NCBI GenBank assembly: GCA_964059195.1
Contig: CAXKWD010000011.1
Location: 16,975,478-17,039,477 of the forward strand
Reading direction: 5' to 3'
Source of the DNA: Ectobius pallidus
Lineage: Eukaryota > Arthropoda > Insecta > Blattodea > Ectobiidae
Length of the DNA stretch: 64,000 bases
Part shown: piece by piece, positions 1-11,713 of the stretch
Numbering within the stretch: the first letter of the stretch is position 1
Layout: every line of letters begins with the position of its first letter
Position numbers and translations under genes: made by a program
The notes under the pieces: generated by a model
The model's database searches: none
What the model saw: only the letters and a program-made list of their open reading frames with translations
Told to the model about the DNA's origin: nothing

Positions 1-110
1 TGAAATCACAGTTCCACTACAAGAACATGAAGTCTATCTTTCTAGGTAATGTTAAACTTGCTCATTTCGTCTGTCTGAATTGGGATTCTTGTTCTGAATG
101 TAATTTGTAA

Positions 111-1304
111 ATTAAATGGATAAAGAAACCGTGAGATGGCACAATGTCTGCTACTTGTTTGAGAACTGAACTCTGCAGCCACCATGAATTTAAACTGCTG
201 GTAATAATAATAATGCTTTATTTGCTTATAGACTTTTACAGGAAAAGTTTCCAGCATCGTCACATTTAACATATTATTAACACTTTAGGCATTTGATACA
301 TTTTCAATAATTAGTTACAAATTACACTATTAAATATCATTAAAAAACTAATTATAAAATTACAATTTAATGTAATATTAAATTGTATTATAATTCATTA
401 TAAAATTACATTATTAAACATTTAAAAAAAAACACTATAACCACATTTTAAAATTCTAAACTTTATTAATATGAGTTTCAATAGCAAATTAGTTAATTAA
501 GCTAAAATTCATCTAATCTATAGAGACATCTTTGTATCAGATAATTTTTAAGTGTAATGTTAAAATTTCCTTTCTGTTTCTTTTTTTTTTTTATAGGTAA
601 CTTATTGTACAGTAAAATTCCCTTACATAACGGATCTTTGTATGTTGAATTTTTATTTATTGTCACCCTGTGGTAGTCTGTTTCACCTCTTGTGCAGTGA
701 GAATGTATGTCTTTATTTACTGGAGGCTGTTTTTTATTCCTATTTTATTCCTATTCAAGCAAGATACTGACTTGTGCATATCTACATCTTTAGTACCTCA
801 ATTCTTAATTTTTTCATTTGTCTTCCATAATATTTTTTTCAGATGAATTAGTGGAAGGGGATGTAGCATTTTGCTACTCTGGTCTTTTCTTTCACAGCTG
901 TAATTTAACCATGCAGTGCACACACTAGATCTTGAACCATGTGAGACCTGCAGTTTACCATGCTTACACTTTACTAAATGAGTAGTTAATAATAATAGTA
1001 ATGTGGAGATTTTAGCAGCATAGTTATAGTGGTGAATTGATTACTGCCTCTCTAGTTTTTAACACTTTGTGGTCGAAGCCTTCTATGTTACATCTTATAA
1101 TCCCATTCTGTTACGCAAATTTAATTATGCTTATTTTATGTTAAAACGGCAGGTGGATTATGTTTTGTGCTACTAAAGATGTAGATATGCACAAGTCGTC
1201 ATCTTGATTACCAGCAGTTTAAATTCATGTTGGCTGTAGTGTTCAGTTCTCAAACAAGTAGCAGAGGTTGTGCCATCTCACTGTTTCTTTATCCATTTAA
1301 TTTT
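111..1304. repeat. Head-to-head copies of one repeat
   Basis: 111-212 and 1207-1304 are inverted copies of about 95 bases sharing 'accagcagtttaaattcatg', 'ctcaaacaagtagcag' and 'tttctttatccatttaat'. Between them a second inverted pair, 768-797 and 1171-1198, shares 'cttgtgcatatctacatctt'. The whole could be one decayed element with TIRs or two inverted copies. Frames through it begin similarly for this reason only. Confidence 0.55.
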
Positions 1305-1615
1305 AATTTTCTTTCTTCATTTTCGTCTTCCTTTTCTGACTTTCCTGTTATTCCCTTCCTTTCATCCCTTCTTTCCATTTTCTTTTCTTTTCTTAATTAT
1401 TTTCATTTTCTTCCCTTCCTTCTATCTTCCTTAATTCCTTTAATTTTCTTTCCTTTCCTGTTTTATATTTCTTCCTCTTTCTATCGATTCTTCATGTGTC
1501 CTTCCCCTTCACACCCTTCCCTTTATTTTTTATTTGTTTCCTCTTTCTCCTCATATCTTAATTCCTTTTTCTTCTTTCTTCCATTCTTTCCTTCCTTCCC
1601 ACCCTTAGACAATTG
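1305..1615 (+). repeat. Pyrimidine-rich tract
   Basis: About 310 bases are almost only C and T, built from irregular TTCCTTCC/TTTTCTTTT units. The long open frame across it (1227-1679) encodes a Phe/Ser/Leu-rich sequence that follows from base composition, so it is not a gene. Confidence 0.75.
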
Positions 1616-2888
1616 TATGGTATTTAAAATTTCGCTAAATATTGGAGGTGATTTGCATTCTTTTTATTTTAATTATTAACATGTACACATTTGGGATGAA
1701 ACTGGCTGCTGCTCCAAAAAGTTAAGTGTCAATCATATACTTCCATGATAATTTGGGAATACCAATTTTGGGTCTCAGGACTGTATAATTTTCATGGTTA
1801 TAATGATGGATAGGTATTTATAAAATCTAAGAACTGTGTAAAGAAATGCCCAAGCCAATGGTCAGTTTCATTTTGACAAAGTTTACATTGGTATTTTAAA
1901 ACATTTAATATTGGTGTTTTTTGCACGTATATAGGATGTTGTGATTAAAATAAAACTTACTTCCCGAGTAGAAAGCAGATATATGCTTGAGTGGCCAGCT
2001 GGGCACAATATTATGATGATTCTAATATGTCGTATCTGGAGCTTACTAAAACAAGCGGGCTTGTTTACTAGTGTTATGTAGAGTAGGCTGGCCAGATTTA
2101 TTTATTATTTATTTTTTTTAATTTTATTTTTATTTTTTATCCACCAGGGGACGCTGAAAAATGCCGTTGGAAAATTTCCACAAGATCAATGAATATAGAG
2201 AATTTTAAAATTAAAAATATACATTTATCATTAGCCTAAATTTAACCAGTTACCAAGAGCCGTAAAAGGACTGAAAAGGAAACCAGTACAATATGGATTG
2301 AAGATTCTGTTATCTTTGTTATAGCCTATATTCTTTCATCCCTATGTTATAGGCATGTATGTCAACACTGGAAATAATATATTGCGCAGCTGAGTCAACA
2401 TTTGCACAAAAAAATTAATGGACAGAAAAAATAGCACTATCGGGGACACGAAATGGTTTTCGGGGACGATTTTGAGGACAACGTCTGTAAATCTGGGTCT
2501 TTCCCTGGAAATTGGGGAAGTTTGATCAGCCTAATCTAGAGGTTCCTTGGTAAACTGTATAAAAAAATAATTGCACTAAATATGAATTGAGGAATATGAC
2601 TTCAAGCTGGCCACTTGCAAATGTATCTGTAATCTGCCTACAAAGGGTTAATGGAAGGGTATAGTGCATGGCAATTCTGTAAAGTGGAATAATAAAGTAC
2701 TAGACATCATTGCAACCTGCAGGGTTTATAGTAAAAAAGTGTATGCTTTGAGGTCCACAAGAATTGATCTCAGACCAGAGGGATATTGATTTAATGTTAG
2801 TAAATAAAATATGGAATCATGTGTTTCTGTAACAACATACTAATTTGAGGTCATTATTGAATAATATTTGTGGTAACTACTTGGTGGT

Positions 2889-3069
2889 CCCTTGGGAATG
2901 GAAAGGTGAAGTCAGAATGAAAAATTCAATGCCATAGCCGGGATTTGAACCAGGATCTTCAGCTCTCCGTGCCGATGCTCTAACCAACTGAGCTACCATG
3001 GCAACGTGCCGGTACAACATTAAATTCTCCAACTGACTCACAATCCCAGTATACCACCCTTGGGAATGG
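2889..3069 (-). mobile_element. 155-bp insertion with a tRNA-like sequence and 13-bp target duplication
   Basis: Both sides carry cccttgggaatgg (2889-2901 and 3057-3069), a direct repeat that looks like a retrotransposition target-site duplication. Between them, on the minus strand, lies a complete tRNA-like sequence (3002-2930) with A and B boxes, preceded by about 54 bases. No poly(A) tail is seen. A tRNA-derived SINE is the simplest reading. Confidence 0.6.
2930..3002 (-). other. tRNA-like cloverleaf (probably SINE head, not a working tRNA)
   Basis: The minus strand folds as a complete cloverleaf: 7-bp acceptor stem (one G-U pair), 4-bp D stem with loop AGTTGGTTA, 5-bp anticodon stem with loop ACGGAGA, 4-base variable loop, and a T arm with loop TTCAAAT. 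The anticodon would be GGA (Ser). However, position 33 is C instead of U, and serine tRNAs need a long variable arm, which is absent. The Pol III promoter boxes are intact, so it could be transcribed. Confidence 0.65.
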
Positions 3070-3820
3070 TATTGTCCCAAGTGATATTATTGCTATCAGA
3101 TCAGTATTCATGTGAGGAGGTCTATACAAGGTTTTAGCCTTCATACTGCATGACTGCGACCATATCCTTACTCGTTACATTGTTACAGAAACATTTTCCA
3201 TGCATTCTTTACCAAACGTTAAATAAATATGACTCTGGCTTGTGAAACGGTTTTAAACTATTTTCTTGTGCCTAAGAATATTATTTCATATCTTGTAATC
3301 GACCTATCTTCAACCCACTTGTGTCAGAATACTTGAAAGGGCCAAAGGGATTCCATCCATGTACGTGATCCCCCAGAGTAGTTCCTTTGACCTGTAATAT
3401 AGTGTATTGACTGCTGTGGTCCAACTAAAAGTTTTTGAGGACTGCTATGAGACTATTCATTGTGTTGACAGTTGATATAGGAAGAGGAGGCTGATGGATG
3501 GAGTTTAGGGCCAACTGGTAATGGAGTTATCAGTGTATTCATGCCGAATTTAGGGAAATTTAATCGAGATCATACCAGTAGTTCCCTTCATAAAGTTTCA
3601 AAACCACAGAATTCCTTCATGCAGAAATAACAAGACCAGGGAACAAAGTGTCATGCATGTCAACATTTAAAAATTACATTTTATATCCATCTATACTTTA
3701 TTTATGTGAATTGCATGTTCATTTTCAGGCAGTTTTGAATGAACCTGGGCTGCATGTTCAAAGGTGTCTTTAGAATGATGCTGAACATGAAATTTATCTT
3801 GTGTCTTGTGTTTTTGACAG

Positions 3821-3962
3821 GTTTATGAAATCTATGCGAGCTGGAATCTTAGAACCTGAAGTGTTTCATTTAAATCCAAAAAAGAGTGACACCGAACTTT
3901 TCCGTACTGTCACAAGATTACTACCTCCTTCTCTATCATGGTATGGTGCTTTTTTGTTCAAG
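3821..3962 (+). CDS. CPT2: CPT2 exon a (first coding exon in window)
   Basis: The acceptor is tttttgacag and the donor is AAG/gtgagc. The exon starts by completing a split codon and then encodes 47 residues, including [17 protein letters not shown] and [11 protein letters not shown], the N-terminal half of the acyltransferase fold. Reading on past the donor gives a longer open frame, but it loses all similarity to the family. Because the exon begins in mid-codon, at least one more coding exon lies upstream. Confidence 0.92.
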
Positions 3963-6900
3963 GTGAGCACAAGTTTCAAATTTTTCCTGTTTAGTAGTTC
4001 AATACAGTTTATGCTGCTAGCAACACTACAATGTAAACAAATTATCAGAAAAGTGACACATTGTAAAATAGATTTTTGCCTTGAAGACAGGACTCATAAG
4101 AAGTCTTATCACTCATTGTGACAAGTTGACACTAATTGTTCTGTGTGTAAACTAGTGGTTCTGTACATATAAGACAGATGTCATTATTTTTAGGTTTTAT
4201 CATTGACCCTTAGTTGGTGACGATCCATTTGTTAACATCATTGGTTATGAGTGACCGCTGTGCTCACTCCTTCTATTCTAATCTTAGGTCTTATAATTTG
4301 TACTTACTCTATTCACCGAATAGAGTGTTGAAAATGTTACACATTTGCTGTCACACATACTTTACCTCTTCTTACAAAATTGTTATTAACTTGCTCAAAT
4401 TCTTGTGCTCTGATAGACTCTTTTCATATATTATGCTGTGTTTCAGTTCATCTAATTATTGTGGATTACTTGCACACACAATTGTTAATGGCTCCGCACA
4501 AATCAAAATCGCACACGGTTAGGTCTGAGCTACGTGGAGGCCACAAATTCATACTGATAATTCTCCTACCAAACTGACAATGCAATTCTATCATTACATT
4601 ATCTTACTTTGGGCATTATATGCAAATAAAACACAGAATACAATTAAATATCAGACGGACTGAACTTCACAGTATACAGACAAACCCTACAAATAATTAA
4701 GGAATCGCGCACAATGTGCATTATCTTAACCTAAGACTTAACCTACCCAGTCCTGAACCCGGGAAGACATATTACCCAGTTAAAGAAATCCTTGAAGATG
4801 AGATTACTATACAATTACATGCATTAAAGATTATCAAATGAAAGCCAATCATATTACTTAGATACTCCAGGCACTCATTAATAGCTTTATAAATATTACT
4901 AGGATTAGGCTATTCAGTGTTAGTGTCTTCCCTCTTTTTTGTAATCACAATTTAGCCTTAATTTCATAACATATTTCTGTTCACTGTTGAAGGTATAGGC
5001 ACAGTATAAGTATTAATACAGTAAAGAAACTGTGTGTTAAAAGTCCTATGACAACATGTTGACTGGACGACACTAGCGCTCCATGCGGAGATTGAGTAAA
5101 GCTACATTCTCTTCATATGAAATGGCTTGGGAAAATACATAAACACATCGCAAAATATGTTATGTTAAAAGAGAAAAATACAGAATATTTTTATTTAATG
5201 CAAATCTAATTTTAAATTTAAGAAATAATAAAACAGATAATGTATTATATTCTAGTTAAGAAGAGGTAAACAATACCTAAATAGGCTACTGTTAAGGACT
5301 GTACCTAGGCCTAGTATTTTCCCTTTAAAATCATTGCCCTTTAATATAATTTATAATTCAAATTATGATAATAAATAGCCTACATATTAATTACGTAAAT
5401 TATATTATAGGTCTGTCACGTTGTTCATCCTGCACGTCATTGTTGACAGCGTATTTTGATTCTTTGCCTTATATGGCAATATACGACTTCAATTTATTGT
5501 AGGTCTATGTAGCGTCAATTACTGCAGGATGGACTCCATTAAACAAAACAAAAAATTCTGGAGCATTTGGAATTGAAGACACCGTCGGTACAGCAGTTTT
5601 AATTAACGAGTTTTTATAGGAATTCATAAACTGTCTGTTTTCGGCGTGTGTCAAGGATAGACGGTAATTTTCACTCAAATATTTTACATATTTTGTTACT
5701 AGGTTTTCTTGTCGACCATTAATGACCTATTTTATACACCAGAAATCATTACAACAGAATAAAATATAAAAATATTACATTAAAGTAACTTGAAACATAA
5801 CCACACCAGAATCACGAGTAAGCCAGTAGACCTACAATAAATATTACTTATTTTCGTTCTTACCTTTCTGGATGTTTCAAGAAAGTGAAGAAATGCAATT
5901 CAGGATTTTGTCTTTTATTATTACTGAAACTTACAGCAGAATAATAAGGTCCTTTCGAATATAGCGTGTTCTAATAAATACAACACTCCTATTTATTTAC
6001 ATACTTCCCGGAGTAGTTTCTGTAGTCTTACTATATGGCCGCTACGATCGCTAGTAAATGCGCGCGCATGCTCGGCTGGCAGAAAAACGGGCTGAGTTTC
6101 TGTACTGTATTAATACTTATACTGTGGTATAGGTTTAACAGTATTATATTTTGTACTAGTAACATATTTTGTAAGTCTAAGCTAGCGTTTTTAAACTTTT
6201 AACTTTAGGAAGTAAGTTCAAACTGACATGTCACCAGTTGACTAGCTAAAGCTGAAAAATGTAAATGAACTTTGTTGCAACAAAATTACATTAACATTTA
6301 CAGTAATTTGAATAAACAAGTAAATACTTCTTAACATTGCTTGCAGGCGTATCCACTGGATATGTCACAATATGGAAAACTCTTCAATACCACAAGAATC
6401 CCCAAAATTGGCAAAGATCTTCTATTTCAAGATGAATCAGCCAAGCATATGGTGGTTATGAGAAGAGGAAATTTTTACGTTTTTGATGTCCTTGACAGAG
6501 ATGGTAAGTGATTATATAACTCTGTCGTAAAGATCAACTAGATTAAAACAAAGTTAAGACAAGTGATTTTTCTTTCTTTGGGGAGGTTTTTAATATTGAA
6601 ATACCTCCCAAAAATACCACTAGGATTGTTTATTTTGAACTCATTTACTCACACATTACATATGGTATTGAATTATGGGGTAATATATCAAAAGAAAACA
6701 TTAGGAAAATTCTCACACTGCAAAAGAGAGCAGTTAGATTGATGGGGAAACTGCCATATAATAGCCCATGTAAAGAAACCTTCACAAAACTATCTCTGTT
6801 AACTGTTCCATCGATATTCATTCTTCGATGTATACTGTATATAAAATACAATATATCAATAAACAGTATCTTGGTGGAACTTTTTAACAGTGAAGCACTA

Positions 6901-9900
6901 TACTATGTTTTTAAAAACAAATTGGTTTACTTTACACACTTAAGACTTCACTTTTTACCTGTTTTTTGCAGGACGATCGTTTCGCGGGCTTTTCCCACAT
7001 TTTCAACTGCCAGTCAACAGGTAAAAAGTGAAGTCTTAAGTGTGTAAAGTCAACCAATTTGTTTTTAAAAACATACAATATATCAGTTGCAAAAAATTCT
7101 GATGGTCACAATCACCAAACTAGGGGTGCTAATAATCTGGCCATCACTAGGCATAGGATTAAGCTTTTTGAAGAAAAAAAACCAAGCTACATCGGAGTTA
7201 AATTATTCAATAAACTCCCACCAAACATAAGAAACGCTGAACCAAAGAAAAAATTCAAACAATTACTTGTAAACCTTCTCATAAGTAAAGCTTATTATGA
7301 TGTGGAAGAATTCATGGAGGATGATCTATCTATGGTATTTAATAAATACTTTTATCTTGTTTAGCTAACGTCTGTAATAGGATTTTACCAAATTTATGTT
7401 GGCACTGTTATCATAATAGTGTGAGCTGTAGGGTAAGCTTTATCTGTATGTAATGTAGAAATGTAAGACTTGACTTGACTTGAGAGTCTTGTTGGATAGG
7501 TCTAAGTTGAGAGGTCAGATGAAATATGGTACACAGGGGGTAGGAGGAGCCCTATATGTGTGGAGAAACTCGTCATCCTGAGTAAATAGCCTTGCTGGCT
7601 AAGGTCAGTAAGGCTACCCCAAACTCATTTTATTCTGTGCAGCACCCCTAGCTTGGCAGGGATATGTTGAATTTATTTATTTACTTGACAATGTTCATGA
7701 ACATGTATTTATATACTATGTTATGATGGACATATACTTATTATTCATGTAAAGCAGTATTTTCTATTTGCCTGCATTGAGAACAACTACCAAATACATA
7801 AAAAATTTAACTATAATAATTTTTCTAAAATAAAAAGCACAAATATACCTATTCAATTACAAAGTATTGGAGTTTGTGGTGCCTTAAATGCACTTATTGG
7901 AGAACTTTGACCTAAAATCAACTTTTCGGTTGAAATTTTTTAAAGTATCTTTAAGGTACTTAGGGGCATATATGTCCCAGCATTTTCCTAGTGGTTCAAA
8001 ATTTTAAAAATTGAAAAACTAGTAGCATATAATGCTTATATACCTTAAAATGACTGCATACATCCACAAAATTCAGCACACAGGTATGCAATTTGGTTAA
8101 GTTCCTGAAAGGGTTAAATCTTCTCGTAAGAAAACCTCAACAATTTTATTGAAAACTTCCATTTTAATAATACAGAATTTATTTTAAAGCCCCTAAAATC
8201 TTGAATGTAACTTACAAACAAGCAAATATTCTAATTGTGAAAGATAAATTTAAAAATACCGCAGTGTTAAGATACTGCAGAGTGCATTATTTTCTATAAT
8301 TAGTGCAGTTTTTATTCATTTGAGGCAAACCCCTTTAAACAAACAAAAAACACATTTAGTGGGGGGGTTCAATCCCCTGAGTTAAAAAGGTTTTATTGTA
8401 AATCTTTTTCAATGTTCAGACTAGATTTGAAGAGAAGATAAATTTCTCCTCCCCAAGTATCTTGTTATTTACTGTACAAATTTTTTGTTTTTGTTTTTTT
8501 GTACAGGGAACATACTACCTCCAGCTGATATTCTAGCCTGTGTCAAGTATATACTGGATGACACAGCACCCCCAGCAGAGTATCCTGTTGGCATACTCAC
8601 TACCGAGAACAGAGATGTATGGGCCAGAGCAAGGGAACATTTGGAAAATACCGGCAATAAGAAAGCTCTTGAACTGATTGATTCGGGCATTTTCATGCTT
8701 TGTTTGGACGATGCTGAAATCACTGATAATCTTCATTTCTTGTTGCATCATTTTCTGCATAGTGATGGAGTAAACAGGTGAATTTCTTTATTTTTTATTT
8801 TTTTAAATTTTTTTTTGCGTTTAACCTTTTTAATAATGGTTTCTGCAACTTGCATACTCAGCAGAAGTTGGATTTATTTCACCAGTTAGGAAATTCATTA
8901 TCATGGGGTAAATAATATTGTAAATGTTGTAAACTTTTATTCCTTAAAAAGTGAGAAATAATTTGTTCTAATGCTAATTTTGAATGGAGTTAAAATTTTA
9001 TTCCTTAAAACTGGGAATGTTAGGAAATGATTTAATTTTAATTACCTAGATTCAGAAAATATTAACATGTGCTTTCTTACTTCCAGATGGTTCGACAAGT
9101 CGTTTTCAGTGCTCATTACTAAGGACGGTTATGCTGCTTTGAACTTCGAACACTCATGGGGTGATGGTGTTGCTGTCCTCCGATACTTTCAAGACATGCT
9201 TAAAGACAGCTCAGAGAAACCTCGAGTTCATCCAGATAGCAAGCCATCTAATTGCAGTCCTGAAAGCAAAGTTCTAAAGTTAGGTGAGTGAAAACATAGT
9301 TTGTATGGTCTTTAATGGACTTGTACTGTATGGAGTGTTTCAGATGGTGTCATGATTTTAATGCTCTTAAATCCCAAGAGTTTCCTGCTGATTTTTCTTG
9401 TGATTTCAAAGTATTTTTGAGAGTCCCTGAGATTTCAAGATTGTTCCTTGTTCGATAATAATTGATAACACATAATAAATTAGTGTCAAAATGAGTATCA
9501 TTAAGATACCGTTGTGTAACATGTAATAAGCGTATGGTCGATCAAAATATAAATTAAAATGTTTAAGCCAAGAACATGCCTTTTCACGTACTCATTCAAA
9601 CTAGTGTTTTATAATTAACAAAATGTGTAATTGCACATCAACATTGCAGTTCTTTTTTTATTATCAAACTACTGTATTTGAGTGTATAACGGTTGGATCA
9701 TCTGTGTATTTTTCTGCATGTTCTCCAACTTGACCACTTTTGGCATCTTCTGACTCAGACGACTCATTTTGGTCTAATGCTCTGTTTCATCTTTTTCAAG
9801 TTCATCACGATCAAAACTATCTCCTCCTTCAGACTTACTATTTTGTAAGCTGTATAAAAACAGTATAAATAATTCAATAGTGCCAAAATCATGATTGTGC

Positions 9901-11682
9901 AGAAAACAAGATATAGAGCCACAGAAGGACATGCTGGAGATAGATCCAGCGCTATATCTCGGAATTTATTGCTACTAACGTGGCTTTCCCTGGACCTTGG
10001 ACCCTTCTGAAATGCATTGGTCTGGGTACATAAATCCATTTTAAATTATCAGCTGAAAAATCATGGTTTTGGCACTTAGACCCTTATAAAAGTAAACGCT
10101 TCAATTCATCTTCTGATAAATAACAATGAAGCCGAACTGCATTAGGAATTTATGAAGTGTACTTGAACCTTGTCTTCTCTGTTATTGAATGAAATAAATA
10201 TTGAAAAATAGGAGAGGGTGCAACAATTAAGTATAAGCTAAGCAGCATATAAAAGGTACATTGTTGCATGTTAAGAGACAAGAAACATAATAGTCGATTG
10301 GTCAGAGTGAACAGTTGTGGTCCTTTTATTGTTTCAAAAGTTTACATGATAGAGGTTTGTCGATTTCAGTCACCAAAATAAATTAAAAGAGTGCTAAATG
10401 AACCTCTTGCAATTTATAATTTCTTAAAAGTTGGTTATGGGTTAAAATTACCAGCAGTGTCCTAGTTTTAGTGGATTTAGAGTAGCAGTAAGGATAATAT
10501 TATCTTTATTGTTTTGGCAGATTTCAAAATAGATGATAAAGCCAAAAACTACATAGTTGAAGGCAAGAAGAAATTTGATGCTGTATGCAAAGCTTTAGAA
10601 ATTGACTATGTGGAATTTGAAAAGTTTGGCAGGAAAGACTGTAAGCAGTTTAAAGTTAGTCCCGACTCTGTTATGCAGCTGGCATTCCAGGTAATTTCAT
10701 TATATATAAAATGTAAGTGAAAGCATTTCAGTTGAAGAAAGGGTGACCAACAATCCTGCATTTTGCGGGACGTCCCCCACAGTTGTTTTGTTTTCTGTGT
10801 GAACAAATTTTCGTGTTATTGCCATCGGTACAAGTTTTCACAATAAGCAATGTCCTGTTATCCAGCTTTAACTAAACTTAGCCTAACCATTGCCAACAGT
10901 ATGATCTTTGAAAATGCAAAGATGCAGGTTATAGGATCTTTGGAGAAGCTTTCTGGATGTACAGGTAGGGGGAAAAAAGCGGACTGACTAAAATATCTAA
11001 GAGAATATTATAGGAGGGAAAATATGTATATATATATATATTTCTCTTATAATATTCTCATCTAATGTCCAACAGAGACAATAATCTGTGGTTCATTAAT
11101 GCTTATGTATCTAAAATATCTAAGTTGCCGATATGAGCCACTTTACAGCCTAGCGGCATTTACAGGAAAGCAGGGAATGTATTGAAATTTGTTTAAGTGT
11201 TGACTGTTGACTTGGCCCATTTCAAAACCCAGAATATGGTTTCTAATCTTATTGTTTTATAACTGAATATATTAATTATTAATATTATTATAAAATACTA
11301 ACACAAATTATATTATATTCAGCTACAAGAGTCAGTCCGCTTTTTTTTTTCCCTACCTGTACATTCCGACTTCCGAGTTACCGTTAGTCTGTGGCATGCA
11401 TGTGTGGCCATTCTGTAACATGAAGCACGTCAACTTAAATGGGTTGTATTACCAGTAACTGGCATAGGGGCTCACTTTGGGGGGAGGGCGAGGTACTTTC
11501 TGCCCCTCCAACATTTAAGATTTTATCATATAAAATCATATAGCTAGTAAAAATCCAATTCTTACTCCCATCCAGAAAAATATTTTCGAGTTGTTTTTCA
11601 ACTAGTGTTTTTCTTTAAGTTTTTGTGGTTTTTTTAATGAATTCGGCGTCAGTTAGTGATGACTATACTTCTACTTTGTCGC

Positions 11683-11713
<31 letters not shown>

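Larger units (their letters stand above)
1690..3820. other. Upstream intron or intergenic DNA
   Basis: Apart from the tRNA-bearing insertion at 2889-3069, I see no coding or RNA gene here. It is probably part of the CPT2 intron upstream of exon a. Confidence 0.5.

Noticed and set aside
1227..1679. 150-codon open frame
   Set aside because: Its Phe/Ser/Leu-rich sequence comes from a C/T-only tract; no family motif and no codon structure.
2930..3002. Functional tRNA-Ser(GGA)
   Set aside because: C instead of U at position 33 and no long variable arm; lies within a flanked insertion.
8469..8760. Minus-strand ORFs opposite CPT2 exon c
   Set aside because: Antisense shadows of a well-supported exon.
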